Source: Desulfobulbus alkaliphilus
Lineage (GTDB): Bacteria > Desulfobacterota > Desulfobulbia > Desulfobulbales > Desulfobulbaceae
Length of the DNA: 64,000 bases
NCBI RefSeq assembly: GCF_016918545.1
Contig: NZ_JAFFQC010000018.1
Coordinates: forward strand, 1-64,000
Direction of reading: 5' to 3'
The translations under genes were made by a program, and so were the position numbers. Every line of letters starts with the position of its first letter. Positions within the stretch are counted from its first letter, which is position 1. Below the pieces are notes generated by a model that saw nothing but the letters and a program-made list of their open reading frames with translations, was not told the origin of the DNA and did no database searches. Below are positions 1 through 6,805 of this stretch, in pieces.

Positions 1-170
1 ATGACTCAAGGGTTCGCAAGGGACATGCCCCTGAAAATCTGGCCGTATTGAGACATATAACCCTCAACCTCATCCGCCAAGAGAAAACGGCCAAACTCGG
101 CGTGAAGAACAAACGACTCAAGGCGGGGTGGGACAACGACTACCTCGCTAGAGTTTTGTTCGCGCAGTAA
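1..170 (+). pseudogene. ISAs1-family transposase, C-terminal end (cut by window start)
   Basis: Reading codons from base 3 gives about 55 residues ending at the TAA at 168-170. They include [28 protein letters not shown] and a short tail, the typical C-terminal end of ISAs1-family DDE transposases (recognised from family knowledge). The 5' part lies outside the window, so intactness cannot be judged. A 16-base sequence just downstream looks like the IS end. The opposite-strand reading of the same DNA has no recognisable protein and was not called. Confidence 0.8.
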
Positions 171-174
171 TTTT

Positions 175-190
175 GATGCGATTGCCCTGG
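175..190 (+). repeat. Probable terminal inverted repeat of the ISAs1-type element
   Basis: GATGCGATTGCCCTGG follows the transposase stop by four bases, where the outer end of an ISAs1 element is expected. The other end is outside the window, so the inverted-repeat partner cannot be checked. Confidence 0.5.
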
Positions 191-269
191 TCATGATTTC
201 CCGTTGAGGCTAGGAGAATTATCCACATCACATGATATTTGATCTTGTCCGACTTTTAAGCATGCAAAC

Positions 270-335
270 TTGATTGAAATCGGAAAATATTTCGGTTGTA
301 AAGGTTTCAGCACGGTCAGTAATGCAATTGAGTGA
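270..335 (+). pseudogene. RAYT transposase fragment (C-terminal HTH part)
   Basis: In frame from 270 the sequence reads LIEIGKYFGCKGFSTVSNAIE and then a stop. It matches the C-terminal helix-turn-helix of the intact REP-associated tyrosine transposase at 13597 (GKYFGMKNYSTVSSAVE). No start and no catalytic domain are present, so this is a decayed remnant. Confidence 0.6.
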
Positions 336-437
336 TTGAGTTACACGAATGAGGACTGGAAATCATAACAACATCTAACTGTTATAAGGTTGAAAATCAA
401 AAAGAGTCAAATATAGACTTGCCCCCCATATGCCCCC

Positions 438-548
438 CATAATACTCAAGGGTATACCCTGAAAGAAATTGGGGATTGTCTCGGTGTTCATTATACAACG
501 GTCAGCAAGGTGGTGAGAGGAAAGATAAAAAAAAATATTTCAAGACCT
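438..548 (+). pseudogene. Second RAYT-type C-terminal HTH fragment
   Basis: The frame through 453 reads GYTLKEIGDCLGVHYTTVSK followed by a basic stretch. This is the DnaA/Trp-repressor-like helix-turn-helix that ends many REP-associated transposases. The reading frame continues without homology into the next gene region. The preceding bases contain two near-tandem CATATGCCCCCCAT-like C-runs. It is a remnant and not a gene. Together with 270-335 it shows repeated RAYT decay at this junction. Confidence 0.5.
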
Positions 549-579
549 GAGCCTTGTTGTGAAGTGAAACGGAGGAAAA

Positions 580-1023
580 ATGAAATTATTGACTGCTATA
601 TTGATTTTGTTATTTCTATCTTACCCTATGTTTGCTGAAGATAAAAGGCCAGATGAGTTTCCTGTAGTGTCATATAACAATTTAAAAACAGAAAATTTCA
701 ATGTAAAAATATATACTGCATTGAAGAATGGAGAAAAATGGGTTTATAATCCTCTTCTGGTTATTCAGGGATATCGCAATATTACAGATACAAGATTCGT
801 AAATATTATGATGAGACATGACAGGGGAGAAAATCCTTTAAATTCAATTATTACAGTAATTGAAGAAGGATATCTTGATGATTCTGTTAGAGGGCAGTGG
901 TTCCAGTTTTATTTGGAGCGCAAAAATTCAGAATCCTCCTGGAAAATTAAAGAGATTCGTCAGGCATATTTATGTGGAAGAATGAACTCGCCAAAAGAAT
1001 TTTCGAAAGAACCATGCCCATAA
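580..1023 (+). CDS. Small exported protein of unknown function
   Basis: A 147-residue protein starting at ATG 580, six bases after a clear GGAGG ribosome-binding site. Residues 1-19 form a signal peptide (MKLL, then a hydrophobic run, then an MFAE-like cleavage region). The mature part is mixed alpha/beta and polar, with two cysteines near the C-terminus (YLCGRM and EPCP). I recognise no family. Base composition is markedly AT-rich compared with the core genes further right, which suggests acquisition. A repeated attC-like sequence follows directly. The protein is probably periplasmic; its function is unknown. Confidence 0.6.
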   Translation: MKLLTAILILLFLSYPMFAEDKRPDEFPVVSYNNLKTENFNVKIYTALKNGEKWVYNPLLVIQGYRNITDTRFVNIMMRHDRGENPLNSIITVIEEGYLDDSVRGQWFQFYLERKNSESSWKIKEIRQAYLCGRMNSPKEFSKEPCP

Positions 1024-1030
1024 AAAACAG

Positions 1031-1092
1031 TCTAACGAATAAGGTTAGATTCTGCGAGCGCAGCGAGCCATAATCTGAACAGCCGGCATTCA
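1031..1092 (+). repeat. Cassette-boundary-like repeat, copy 1
   Basis: CTAACGAATAAGGTTAGATT is followed by GCGAGCGCAGCGA and AATC. A near-identical sequence occurs at 2750-2816, also directly after an unrelated gene. Internal symmetry includes TCTAAC/GTTAGA and AGATT/AATCT. It resembles a degenerate integron attC site, but the two outer core boxes lie only about 7 bases apart, which does not fit the standard architecture. Confidence 0.5.
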
Positions 1093-1121
1093 GCGGTCAA
1101 AAATAGCACGCAGGTGAAATA

Positions 1122-1940
1122 ATGAAACTTTCAGAGCAAGAGGCCAAACTTTATTTTGAATCAATGTGGACGCTACAGTTTTTTGTAAATCAAAAGCTCC
1201 GGATTTATGACATAAATACTTTTGATGAGTATGCTGATACCGGTGCTGATGTGAAGGAAAAAATTCGTGACGCACTTTTCGAAAACCCAAATTTAATCGA
1301 TTCTTTTGTTCAAGAAAATCCTCAAAATTTTCCGGAAACAACTTTGAGAATCATCTCAGAATGGAAAAATTTCATACGCGGAAATTTTTTCATAGAACGA
1401 CTTTTAAAGAAATACGCAATTTTCATACAAGAAGAAAAAGTATACGCAGTAGTTGGACTTTCGCAGAGCTTTGATGAGTTAATTCATCATTCGACCTTAC
1501 CTTTATATGTCGATACGGTCTTATTGCCATTTCAAGGTAAAATTATTTATGACGGTCTTTTGGGATTTCGAAATATCTACTTTGGGGGTGGGATTAAACG
1601 AAGCCTAAAAGAAACCTATATGCGAGCCAAGCAAAACAATCGAATTATCGATGATTTGGGGACACTTCACGATAAAAATCAAAAACCTGTAAAACTCAAT
1701 TCATTAAAAGATTGGACACCTGAATTGAATGAGTTAGCCAACAAGGCTAAAAACTTGAAGGGATCTGCGGAGCACCCGGCGATTTACAGTCCGGCATTCA
1801 GTCTAGTAAAAGCAAGCATTGAATTCGCTCAACTTGCTGTCTCGGGATCAAATGATTCAGAAAACCTTCATAAAACCCTGAAGAAAGTAAGCCGTGCATT
1901 CAATAAAACTCATTCGACACTTTATCGTGAAGAGTATTGA
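1122..1940 (+). CDS. Conserved-looking hypothetical protein, 272 aa
   Basis: ATG at 1122 follows an AGGTG ribosome-binding site by six bases. The protein is soluble, with no signal peptide or membrane segment. The middle carries a distinctive block, LLPFQGKIIYDGLLGF then YFGGGIKRSLKETY, which I have the impression of seeing in other uncharacterised bacterial proteins without an assigned role. The gene is AT-rich like its upstream neighbour. Its stop overlaps the TTG start of the truncated mazF-like frame. Function unknown; no catalytic motif is evident. Confidence 0.6.
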   Translation: MKLSEQEAKLYFESMWTLQFFVNQKLRIYDINTFDEYADTGADVKEKIRDALFENPNLIDSFVQENPQNFPETTLRIISEWKNFIRGNFFIERLLKKYAIFIQEEKVYAVVGLSQSFDELIHHSTLPLYVDTVLLPFQGKIIYDGLLGFRNIYFGGGIKRSLKETYMRAKQNNRIIDDLGTLHDKNQKPVKLNSLKDWTPELNELANKAKNLKGSAEHPAIYSPAFSLVKASIEFAQLAVSGSNDSENLHKTLKKVSRAFNKTHSTLYREEY

Positions 1941-2203
1941 CAGAAGAAAAAGGTCACTGGCCAGCGTTGGTTGTCAGCAAGGATCTTTTCAAGAGCAGCA
2001 CAAGTTGGGCTATTGAGTGCCCAATGACAACTACAGACCGTGGCTTCCCCTTTCGCGCACCAATTCCGGAGGGAAGCAAGTTGACCGGTTTCGTCATGGT
2101 TGAGCAAGTACAATCAGTTGATTACCAAGCTCGCCGTGCCAGACGTATCGAGCGACGGAATGAGGAACTGTTGTCTGAAGTACTGTCAATAGTAGATGCT
2201 TGA
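1937..2203 (+). pseudogene. N-terminally truncated MazF/PemK-type toxin
   Basis: The 88-residue frame matches the central and C-terminal part of MazF endoribonucleases: WPALVVSKDLF, ECPMTT, GFPFRAPIPEG, GFVMVEQVQSVDYQARRAR. The usual first 20-25 residues, with the N-terminal beta strand and the conserved GDI(V/Y)W segment, are absent. The only in-frame starts are a TTG inside the end of the preceding gene or later codons. No MazE antitoxin is adjacent. The likely reading is that the 5' part of a mazF was lost when it was joined to the 1122-1940 gene. Activity is doubtful. Confidence 0.65.
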
Positions 2204-2336
2204 TTTATGGATAGGCCAGCCAAAGTATTCAGCAGACCGCCAACAACAGCGGCTGCTGATGCTGAAATTGGGTGAAAGAGCTGAAGGCAAGGATGCGCCG
2301 CCAGCAAGATGTTTTTTTGATATTTCATGAGGTATC

Positions 2337-2753
2337 ATGTTCAACCGAAAAGTATTTTCTGACATGCGAAGGGCCGGCATGGATGTTGGCGTTTCTAAAG
2401 CCAAGCTATCCGAAGCCATGCTCGATGTACTTCTTCAGCTTCCAATGGGATCGAGCAATCTGAAGCAAACCATCGTTGCTCGCCTCGGGTTAATCGGGCA
2501 AATGGCTACGACTCGCGACCTCAATGAAGCATGGACGCAAACGAAAAAGAAGGCCGCAAAGCTCTATCCTGATAAGTTCATTCTTGATGGGAGAAATAAC
2601 CTGAAATGGAACGACGGGACGGTACAAGTTATCGATAAGTATATTTCACCTGCCAACTATAAGAAACTCAATGAGTTGGCTGTCAAAAAAGAATGTTCTG
2701 TAAACGCGATTATTGCTGAGCTTCTGAAGGCATATAGTAAAGATGTCGGCTAA
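2337..2753 (+). CDS. Hypothetical protein, 138 aa, possible DNA-binding C-terminus
   Basis: ATG at 2337 follows GAGG by about five bases. No family is recognised. The last 40 residues (ISPANYKKLNELAVKKE, then SVNAIIAELL) have the spacing of a ribbon-helix-helix domain, so a regulatory or antitoxin-like role is conceivable; this is inference only. The stop codon sits inside the second copy of the attC-like repeat, so the gene and repeat look like one cassette-type unit. Confidence 0.5.
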   Translation: MFNRKVFSDMRRAGMDVGVSKAKLSEAMLDVLLQLPMGSSNLKQTIVARLGLIGQMATTRDLNEAWTQTKKKAAKLYPDKFILDGRNNLKWNDGTVQVIDKYISPANYKKLNELAVKKECSVNAIIAELLKAYSKDVG

Positions 2754-2816
2754 CGAATAAGGTTAGATTGCGCGAGCGCAGCGAATCACAATCACGGGAC
2801 ACGCCGAGATCGGTGA
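2750..2816 (+). repeat. Cassette-boundary-like repeat, copy 2
   Basis: This second copy begins CTAACGAATAAGGTTAGATT, identical to the one at 1031-1092, then GCGAGCGCAGCGA, and diverges gradually afterwards. The TAA of the preceding gene is embedded in it. It precedes the fic-like gene. Confidence 0.5.
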
Positions 2817-2821
2817 GCGAA

Positions 2822-3511
2822 ATGAATGAAACGCATTGGCACATCAAGCCAAATAAAGCAAAAGCAATGATGCTTGCCAAGCGTCAATTAGCTGAGTTTG
2901 TATACGACGCAGTTCAATTGGAAGGGATTAATTTTACCTTACCGGAAATCCAAACACTTCTGGATGGAATTACGGTTGGAGGCCATAAAGTATCCGACCA
3001 GCAAATAGCATTGAACCAAGCCGATACATGGCGCGCCTTATTTGGGTTAATTGATAAAAATCAGTTTGAAATCACCCAGGAACAAGTCTGTGCTTTACAT
3101 CTCATAGCGGGTAAGGACGAGGCATTGGAGTGGGGGAAGTTTAGATCTGGTGGGGTTACTATAGTAGGGACAAGCTATATGCCGCCACAGGCTGATTCGT
3201 TACCAGGGCTGTTTGAACAAATGGTTCATGACTCATATAGTATTCCCGATGTGTACGATCGTGCTATTCATTTCTTCCTTACAATGGCGAGATACCAATT
3301 TTTTTATGATGTGAATAAGCGTATGGGGCGCTTCATTATGAATGGGCTTCTGTTGAGCTGCGGATATCCCGCGATTAATCTTCCCGCGAAGAGACAATTA
3401 GAGTTCAACCAATTGATGCTCGATTTTTATGAAACTGGTCAGCAGAAACCGATGAATATATTTCTGCGCTCCTGCTTAGATGAAAAGGTCATAAAAATTA
3501 TGAAAGAATAA
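2822..3511 (+). CDS. Fic-family protein with altered active-site motif
   Basis: A 229-residue protein from ATG 2822, preceded by GGTGAG. Fic domains normally carry HPF-x-(D/E)-G-N-(G/K)-R-x-x-R, where the His drives AMP transfer to a hydroxyl group. Here residues 159-170 read QFFYDVNKRMGR. The anion-binding N and the downstream R residues are kept, but the catalytic His is Gln, the Pro is Phe and the first Gly is Val. An N-terminal segment (FVYDAVQLEGINFTLPEI) resembles the (S/T)xxxE(G/N)-type inhibitory helix region but is degenerate. It could be an inactive Fic or one with different chemistry. It sits among toxin-antitoxin genes. Confidence 0.75.
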   Translation: MNETHWHIKPNKAKAMMLAKRQLAEFVYDAVQLEGINFTLPEIQTLLDGITVGGHKVSDQQIALNQADTWRALFGLIDKNQFEITQEQVCALHLIAGKDEALEWGKFRSGGVTIVGTSYMPPQADSLPGLFEQMVHDSYSIPDVYDRAIHFFLTMARYQFFYDVNKRMGRFIMNGLLLSCGYPAINLPAKRQLEFNQLMLDFYETGQQKPMNIFLRSCLDEKVIKIMKE

Positions 3512-3529
3512 TTTTTTAAGGTGCAGAAG

Positions 3530-3622
3530 GGGGTCAGGTCTACTTTTGGCTTTTGGGTGAAATAAGCTCATGAGTACCAGTTGGGGTTGGAAGCCGGTGG
3601 CATTGTGTTATGGACCGTCCAC
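3530..3622 (+). repeat. REP-like repeat R1, copy 1
   Basis: GGGGTCAGGTCTACTTTTGG begins about 93 bases that recur with few changes at 6513-6606 (shared CATGAGTACC, GGAAGCCGGTGGCATTGTGT and CCGTCCAC-type end). The first 25 bases also resemble the sequence ahead of the intact RAYT transposase (AAGGGGTCAAGTCTTCTTTT at 13542), so this is probably a RAYT-related repeat. Confidence 0.7.
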
Positions 3623-3742
3623 CAAGGAAGAGTAGGGGGGGTGCTGATGTGCTCCGGCCAGGCAGACAGCAGGCTGCAGCCGCTGTTGTTCTGCTGTGTT
3701 TCGTTGCGCGGCCGAACCAACCCTTTCGTTTTGATTGTTGCG

Positions 3743-3771
3743 TTGATGTCATAACGTTCAAACGTTATAAT
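3743..3771 (+). promoter_or_regulatory. Promoter with overlapping operator for the CopG/RelE locus
   Basis: TTGATG (3743-3748), a 17-base spacer and a perfect TATAAT (3766-3771) form a strong sigma-70-type promoter. Within it ATAACGTT-CA-AACGTTAT (3751-3768) is a perfect 8-bp inverted repeat that overlaps the -10. Ribbon-helix-helix antitoxins commonly bind such palindromes and autoregulate, so this is the likely operator of the antitoxin starting at 3801. Confidence 0.75.
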
Positions 3772-3800
3772 GTCAGGACAATTGTTTTGGAGGTGACATT

Positions 3801-4034
3801 ATGGCAACACCAGCCAAACGCGCCACTGTATATTTCGACCCCGATATACATAAGGCGCTGAAATTAAAATCTATTGAAACATCGAAATCAATTTCCGATC
3901 TCGTCAACGACGCCGTTAAGGCAGCGCTGGCGGAGGATGCTGAAGATTTAGCGGCCTTTGAGGAAAGAGCCGGTGAGCCGCTGATCAGTTTTTCAGAAAT
4001 GTTGAAAAGGCTGAAAAATGATGGCCGGATATGA
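3801..4034 (+). CDS. CopG/ribbon-helix-helix antitoxin
   Basis: A 77-residue protein from ATG 3801, preceded by GGAGGTGACATT. The N-terminal 45 residues (RATVYFDPDIHKALKLK, then SISDLVNDAVKAAL) are a classic ribbon-helix-helix DNA-binding and dimerisation unit. The acidic C-terminal tail ending SFSEMLKRLKNDGRI would cover the toxin. The RelE-type toxin frame overlaps its 3' end, giving the usual antitoxin-first order. A palindromic operator sits in its promoter, so autorepression is expected. The partner toxin carries an internal stop, so the antitoxin may now be an orphan. Confidence 0.85.
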   Translation: MATPAKRATVYFDPDIHKALKLKSIETSKSISDLVNDAVKAALAEDAEDLAAFEERAGEPLISFSEMLKRLKNDGRI

Positions 4035-4278
4035 AATATTTTTCAAGGAATCGGTTTGGAAGGAACTCGGAAGGCTTCCGAAAAGTGACCTGAAAAAAAT
4101 ACTTTCACGGGTTGAGCAACTCGGAAACGATCTCCGGCCCATGGGCTGCGAAAAACTCACCGGCCTTGAATTGTACCGCATCCGTCAGTGAAATTATCGT
4201 ATCGTATACTCGATCCAGGATAACGAACTGACGGTATGGATGATCAAAGTCGGCAATCGAAAAGATGTCTATCGGTAG
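4018..4278 (+). pseudogene. RelE/ParE-type toxin interrupted by a nonsense codon
   Basis: From ATG 4018/4021 the frame reads GYEIFFKESVWKELGRLP and so on to LYRIRQ, then TGA at 4189-4191, then continues in frame as NYRIVYSIQDNELTVWMIK to VGNRKDVYR and TAG at 4278. RelE toxins have a Gly exactly here (R-x-G-x-YR-(I/V)-x-Y), and the partial copy at 6607 has GGA at this site, so the stop looks like GGA to TGA. The truncated product would lack the C-terminal strands carrying the catalytic basic residues. Start overlaps the antitoxin by 17 bases. Confidence 0.85.
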
Positions 4279-4310
4279 CGAACCAGGCCTGGGCGCGGAC
4301 GTCACAGTTT

Positions 4311-4527
4311 CCTGAATCCGTGACGGCTGAACCCTTTTTTTGATATATCTTGCTGCAAGCATGTTATATTTGCAACTAAACCCTTGAAAAAAACTTTCAA
4401 CAGCCGCCCTTCGGGGCATTCGTCCGCACGACATCTTCATTGCCCGTAACCGTCCGATAAAGTGTACTTTAATCGAACGGTCACGAACAACGAAGCTGAC
4501 GCACGGACGAACGCTCACGGATTCAGG
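4311..4527 (+). mobile_element. MITE-like palindromic element, copy A (long form)
   Basis: 217 bp bounded by perfect 13-bp terminal inverted repeats CCTGAATCCGTGA / TCACGGATTCAGG. Inside are CGGCTG... / CAGCCG (inner stem), an AT-rich stem-loop, GCCGCCCTTCGGGGC, and a second long imperfect palindrome running between GTCCGTCCGCACG and GCACGGACGA. No coding capacity. It lies between the broken relE and solA and belongs to the family at 21164, 23101, 25173, 34836, 43644, 44692, 48744, 55537 and 60641. Confidence 0.85.
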
Positions 4528-4601
4528 AGTTTGTTTGACCAATAGTTGTTGTTCTCGGTCTGAGCGGCATTCCGCAAGGAAAGAGACAATCAGGAGGCTG
4601 C

Positions 4602-5756
4602 ATGCCCATATATGATTTTATCATTATCGGTTTAGGGACAGCCGGTTCGGCAACCTGCATGACATTAGCCCGCAGGGGCTTTCGCGTCTTGGGCATCGAT
4701 AAACACCGCCCCCCACACGCCATGGGAAGTCATCACGGCGCCTCACGGAGTGTACGCCGAGCCTATCTGGAGGGCACCGCTTATGTGCCGATGGCGATGA
4801 AATCCTGGGAGCTATGGCGGAAACTGGAAAGAGATTCCGGGCGGGACCTGCTGGTCGCAACTGGCAACCTGACCATTGGCCCACCAGACAGCCCAGCTGT
4901 TGCGGGGTTTATGGCCAGCGCACAGACATACGATATTCCCCACGCAGTCTTCAACGCATCCGAAGTCCTCAAAAAATGGCCGCAACTGGCCCTGCCGGAC
5001 ATATTTGTCGCAGGGTTGGAAAAAGAGGCCGGCATCGTGTTTCCAGAATTGAGCATCAAGACTTTTTTAGCAGAGGCTGAAAAGGCGGGGGCCGATCTGG
5101 TTTTCGATGAACCGGTAAATCGGTGGTCGGAGGACCATGGTCATGTGCAGGTTCATACTGCGCGCAGAGCTTTTGAAGCCGGTCGGGTGCTCATATCGGC
5201 AGGCGCTTGGACCAACGGGCTGCTCGAGTTGCCTGAAAGTCCTCTGCAGCCAAAACGGGTTCCTGTGCATTGGATAGAAGTTCCGGAAGATCCAAGCCTT
5301 CGCTTGGGCAATTTTCCGGTTTCCTTCTGGCAGGTACCCGATCATGAGCGTTTGCAAGCCCCGAAAAACCATACAGAGTTTTATATTCTGCCGGTGATTC
5401 ATCCTTCATCGCAAATGAAGATCGCATTGCACAACAAACTTGCCGATTGCGATCCAATGACGCTTGATCGATCGGTTTTTCCGCATGAGGTCGACGGCAT
5501 AAAAGAAATGATTGGACGCTTTTTACCCCGCCTTCGCCATTGCCCGATTACTTCGGAAGTTTGCATGTACACCATGACATACGACGGCCATTTTTATCTC
5601 GGAAAACGGCCCGGATCTGAAAACGTTTATGGTACTGCACTTGCCGGGCACGGTTTCAAATTTGCTCCCGTTCTCGGGGAAATACTTGCGGACCTGATGA
5701 CTGACGTCTCTTCGGAAGTCGATATAAAAATGTTTTCACCTGATCGATTCAGCTGA
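4602..5756 (+). CDS. solA: FAD-dependent amino-acid oxidase of the N-methyltryptophan/sarcosine oxidase type
   Basis: 384 residues from ATG 4602 with an AGGAGG site at proper spacing. The N-terminus carries the dinucleotide-binding motif IIIGLGTAGSA. Near residue 318 the sequence EVCMYTMTYDGHF places a Cys where monomeric sarcosine oxidase and N-methyltryptophan oxidase attach FAD covalently, and GHGFKFAP near the end matches the family. The expected reaction is oxidative demethylation of an N-methyl amino acid to the amino acid, formaldehyde and H2O2. The length is typical. An oxygen-using enzyme in an apparent anaerobe, lying in a mobile-element-rich patch, suggests transfer. The exact substrate is not predictable. 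Confidence 0.8.
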   Translation: MPIYDFIIIGLGTAGSATCMTLARRGFRVLGIDKHRPPHAMGSHHGASRSVRRAYLEGTAYVPMAMKSWELWRKLERDSGRDLLVATGNLTIGPPDSPAVAGFMASAQTYDIPHAVFNASEVLKKWPQLALPDIFVAGLEKEAGIVFPELSIKTFLAEAEKAGADLVFDEPVNRWSEDHGHVQVHTARRAFEAGRVLISAGAWTNGLLELPESPLQPKRVPVHWIEVPEDPSLRLGNFPVSFWQVPDHERLQAPKNHTEFYILPVIHPSSQMKIALHNKLADCDPMTLDRSVFPHEVDGIKEMIGRFLPRLRHCPITSEVCMYTMTYDGHFYLGKRPGSENVYGTALAGHGFKFAPVLGEILADLMTDVSSEVDIKMFSPDRFS

Positions 5757-5857
5757 TGATAGAACAAATCAAACCGAAGGGGTATCTGCATGGAGATTAG
5801 TTTTCTTAACAAACAGCTTGCTTGACCTTTTGTATTCGATCGATTACATATTTTGAT

Positions 5858-6154
5858 ATGTATACGGTTAAAACATTACCCGAATTTGACAAATGGCTTA
5901 ATGGTTTGAAAGACCCCATTACGCGTCTTCGCCTGGGCCGCCGTCTCGATAAAGCGCAGCGCGGTACCCTCGGTGATGTGAAACCGGTGGGCGAAGGCGT
6001 CTTTGAAATGAGGGAACATTTCGGTCCAGGCTGGCGAATGTACTACGCCAAGCGGGGTGAAATTCTGATCGTTATGCTTGGCGGCGGAGCCAAAAACAGT
6101 CAGGAGAGCGATATTGCCAAGGCCAGAGAACGTGAAGCCACTTTGGAGGATTGA
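5858..6154 (+). CDS. HigB/RelE-like toxin (Gp49-type addiction module killer)
   Basis: 98 residues from ATG 5858. Features of the small phage-derived RelE-like killer family: MYTVKTLPEFDKWLNGLKD at the start, then RLGRRLDKAQRGTLGD, VGEGVFEMREHFGPGWRMYY and IVMLGGGAKNSQESDI. These toxins cut mRNA at the ribosome. The antitoxin follows after three bases, giving the toxin-first order usual in this subfamily. No good ribosome-binding site precedes the ATG, and a TTGACC lies 31-36 bases upstream, so a very short or leaderless transcript is possible. Confidence 0.85.
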   Translation: MYTVKTLPEFDKWLNGLKDPITRLRLGRRLDKAQRGTLGDVKPVGEGVFEMREHFGPGWRMYYAKRGEILIVMLGGGAKNSQESDIAKAREREATLED

Positions 6155-6157
6155 ACC

Positions 6158-6460
6158 ATGAAAAAAAATATTGCAGATCTGCCGGATTTTGATATGTCCC
6201 AACAACTGAAAAACGAAGAAGACATTGCTGCTTATATCACAATGGTGATTGAAGACGGTGATGCCGCCGAGCTGGCCCACGCTCTGGGGGTAGCCGCCAA
6301 GGCTCGTGGAATGAGCGAAGTTGCCAAAGCCACAGGGCTTACCCGCGAAGCCTTATATAAAGCGCTTAAACCAAACGCTAAACCTCGATTTGACACGATC
6401 AATAAGGTATGTGCAGCCCTTGGCGTCCGTCTAGTGGCTCAACCTGTTCATCCTCATTGA
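6158..6460 (+). CDS. HigA-like helix-turn-helix antitoxin
   Basis: 100 residues from ATG 6158, with GGAGG eight bases upstream. The C-terminal half (GVAAKARGMSEVAKATGLTR to EALYKAL, then FDTINKVCAALGVRL) is the helix-turn-helix of the probable-addiction-module antidote family, which pairs with Gp49-type toxins. It neutralises the toxin at 5858 and probably autoregulates the operon. Both genes look intact, unlike the flanking RelE loci. Confidence 0.88.
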   Translation: MKKNIADLPDFDMSQQLKNEEDIAAYITMVIEDGDAAELAHALGVAAKARGMSEVAKATGLTREALYKALKPNAKPRFDTINKVCAALGVRLVAQPVHPH

Positions 6461-6512
6461 ATATTATCCATTTCCGACAATGCTGGCAGATACTTTTATG
6501 AAAAGGGATAAT

Positions 6513-6606
6513 GGGGTCAGGTCTGTTTTTGGCTTTTACGGTGAAGTCAGTGCATGAGTACCCGTTGGGGCTGGAAGCCGGTGGCATTGTGTTATGAACT
6601 GTCCAC
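6513..6606 (+). repeat. REP-like repeat R1, copy 2
   Basis: A second copy of the 3530-3622 repeat, starting GGGGTCAGGTCTGTTTTTGG and ending at CTGTCCAC. Here it is joined directly to the 3' part of a relE gene, whereas in copy 1 about 180 bases and the complete antitoxin intervene. Confidence 0.75.
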
Positions 6607-6752
6607 CTCACCGGCCTTGAATTGTACCGCATCCATCAGGGAAATTATCGTATCGTATACTCGATCCAGGATAACGAACTGACGGTATGGGTGATCAAAA
6701 TCGGCAACCGAAAAGATGTTTATCGGTAGCGAACCAGGCCTTGGCGCGGACG
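6607..6752 (+). pseudogene. relE-type toxin fragment (C-terminal 40 codons)
   Basis: CTCACCGGCCTTGAATTGTA opens a near-identical copy of 4156-4302: LTGLELYRIHQGNYRIVYSI, then QDNELTVWVIKIGNRKDVYR and TAG at 6729. The Gly codon is intact (GGA), where the 4018-4278 copy has TGA. Similarity runs past the stop (GCGAACCAGGCC, GCGCGGACG) and ends about 6752, shortly before the point where copy 1 has the MITE. No start codon or N-terminal half exists, so this is the remnant of a deleted toxin-antitoxin locus. Confidence 0.85.
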
Positions 6753-6805
6753 CGCGGAAGATCGCTGCGTGCTGGTAAGGCATATCGTTGGACAGGGGGA
6801 AGCAC

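Noticed and set aside
6-194. Open frame on the minus strand at the window start
   Set aside because: It is the antisense of the ISAs1 transposase C-terminus, whose plus-strand reading has clear family likeness.
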